From Geopsychrobacter sp. (GTDB lineage: Bacteria > Desulfobacterota > Desulfuromonadia > Desulfuromonadales > Geopsychrobacteraceae), in NCBI GenBank assembly GCA_021647445.1, contig JAKIUS010000066.1, positions 1-7,593 on the forward strand: a stretch of 7,593 nt of DNA, read 5' to 3'. Positions 6,849-7,593 of this stretch are shown piece by piece. The position numbers were made by a program, and so were the translations under genes. The stretch's first letter is position 1; each line of letters begins with the position of its first letter. The notes under the pieces are model-generated. The model searched no databases and was not told the DNA's origin. It saw nothing but the letters and a program-made list of their open reading frames with translations.

Positions 6849-6893
6849 CTAAAATTAAACGATTTCCGACGACCCAGCATGTGACACCCGGCA

Positions 6894-6917
6894 TTGATCT
6901 ACAAAAAGCCAGATCAA
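6894..6917. repeat. 24-base inverted repeat in the plsX-fabH gap
   Basis: TTGATCT and AGATCAA are perfect 7-base inverted arms around a 10-base A-rich spacer (acaaaaagcc on the plus strand). It lies in the middle of the 142-base gap, the longest in the window, 30 bases after the plsX stop codon. No U-run follows on either strand, so it does not look like a terminator. An operator for a dimeric repressor or a simple RNA stem-loop is possible. Confidence 0.45.
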
Positions 6918-6947
6918 CATACAGCTCAATCCCCTCTATAAATCCGG

Positions 6948-7593
6948 TTAGATGGAATGAACCAGTTTCTCTTCGATCTTTATGCGGGCAAATTCCTGAG
7001 CCTGACGAATCGCTATAGCTATCGCCAGCGGAGAGGCCTTGCCATGACAAACGATACCGGTACCGGCAAGGCCCAGAAGCGGTGCCCCCCCATATTCTGA
7101 AGGGTCAACTTTTTTCTTAAACGCACGAAACGCCGAGCGACTCAATAATGCACCCAGTTTTGAAAGAAAACGACTCTCAATCTCGGAGCGTAACATGCTG
7201 GTCATAGCAACAGCCAGACCCTCAGACACCTTGAGCAGGACATTGCCAACAAAACCATCACAGACAACCACATCAACCGCACCGTTAAAAACATCACCGC
7301 CTTCAACGCTACCGACATAGTTGAGATCTGTTGCGAGCAGCAGCTTGTGCGCTTCCCGCGTCAGTTCAGTCCCCTTCTTCTCTTCTTCGCCATTAGAGAG
7401 CAAACCGACCCGCGGTGATTTCACCCCGGAAACATGCTGCATATAGAGACTACCCATAATGCCAAATTGTTGCAGATTCAATGGCTTGCAATCGACATTA
7501 GCGCCCATGTCGAGGACCAGGGTCATCCCCTTGATATTGGGCAGCAATGTTCCGATTGCAGGTCGATCAATCCCCTTGACGCGCCTAAGCACA
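6948..7593 (-). CDS. plsX: Phosphate acyltransferase PlsX (5' end cut off by the window)
   Basis: PlsX makes acyl-phosphate from acyl-ACP and inorganic phosphate; PlsY then uses it to acylate glycerol 3-phosphate, the first step of phospholipid synthesis. PlsX is a peripheral membrane-associated enzyme. The C-terminal 214 residues are present. About 120 N-terminal residues lie beyond the edge, and the codon at 7592-7590 is GTG but is internal (valine), not a start. Family landmarks in the fragment are GIDRPAIGTLLP, LVLDMGANVDC, the conserved LSNGEEEKKGTEL, VVCDGFVGNVLLK and YGGAPLLGLAGTGIVCHG. It precedes fabH, as in many bacterial fab clusters, usually with rpmF upstream, which is not visible here. 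A 142-base gap containing repeats separates it from fabH. Confidence 0.96.
   Translation of the reverse strand, partial: VLRRVKGIDRPAIGTLLPNIKGMTLVLDMGANVDCKPLNLQQFGIMGSLYMQHVSGVKSPRVGLLSNGEEEKKGTELTREAHKLLLATDLNYVGSVEGGDVFNGAVDVVVCDGFVGNVLLKVSEGLAVAMTSMLRSEIESRFLSKLGALLSRSAFRAFKKKVDPSEYGGAPLLGLAGTGIVCHGKASPLAIAIAIRQAQEFARIKIEEKLVHSI

Noticed and set aside
6847..6880. Sigma-70 promoter for fabH around TTTAAT on the minus strand
   Set aside because: No acceptable -35 hexamer lies 16-18 bases upstream, so it is mentioned only as a weak possibility in the findings.
6805..7050. 81-codon minus-strand frame across the plsX-fabH gap
   Set aside because: It overlaps the plsX 3' end in another frame, has no family features, and stops near the fabH ribosome site; a small leader gene is possible but nothing supports it.

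Overview
The window is a single, tightly packed run of ten genes, all read from the minus strand, so transcription goes from position 7593 towards position 1. In transcription order they are plsX (5' end outside the window), fabH, fabD, fabG, acpP, fabF, rpiB, glyA, a dCMP deaminase gene (comEB type) and nrdR (3' end outside the window). All eight complete genes are intact, with the expected catalytic residues. I see no tRNA, rRNA, mobile element, CRISPR array or sign of recent transfer. The largest gap between genes is 142 bases, so there is no long non-coding stretch.

The protein sequences are Gram-negative in character. From memory, the continuation of the common plsX-fabH-fabD-fabG-acpP-fabF cluster into rpiB-glyA-dCMP deaminase-nrdR is typical of Desulfuromonadales (Geobacter, Pelobacter and Desulfuromonas relatives). 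That assignment is an inference from gene order and the general look of the proteins; no database search was made. Base composition looks balanced (near 50% GC, judged by eye).

Region by region: (1) 7593-4107 holds plsX, fabH, fabD and fabG, which cover acyl-phosphate formation for phospholipid synthesis, initiation of type II fatty acid synthesis, malonyl loading of ACP and the first reduction. (2) 4032-2448 holds acpP and fabF, the carrier protein and the elongating condensing enzyme, separated by a strong hairpin that may lower fabF expression relative to acpP. (3) 2439-663 holds rpiB and glyA, separated by a GC-rich hairpin. (4) 653-1 holds the dCMP deaminase gene and nrdR, joined by an ATGA stop/start overlap.

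The upstream genes feed membrane lipid synthesis. The downstream genes feed nucleotide synthesis: RpiB gives ribose 5-phosphate, GlyA gives methylene-tetrahydrofolate, the deaminase gives dUMP (the last two being the substrates of thymidylate synthase), and NrdR represses ribonucleotide reductase genes. The whole looks like a growth-linked housekeeping operon. No new biological system is evident. The points worth a second look are the two intergenic hairpins, the repeats in the plsX-fabH gap, and several start codons where the longest open frame is not the likely protein.
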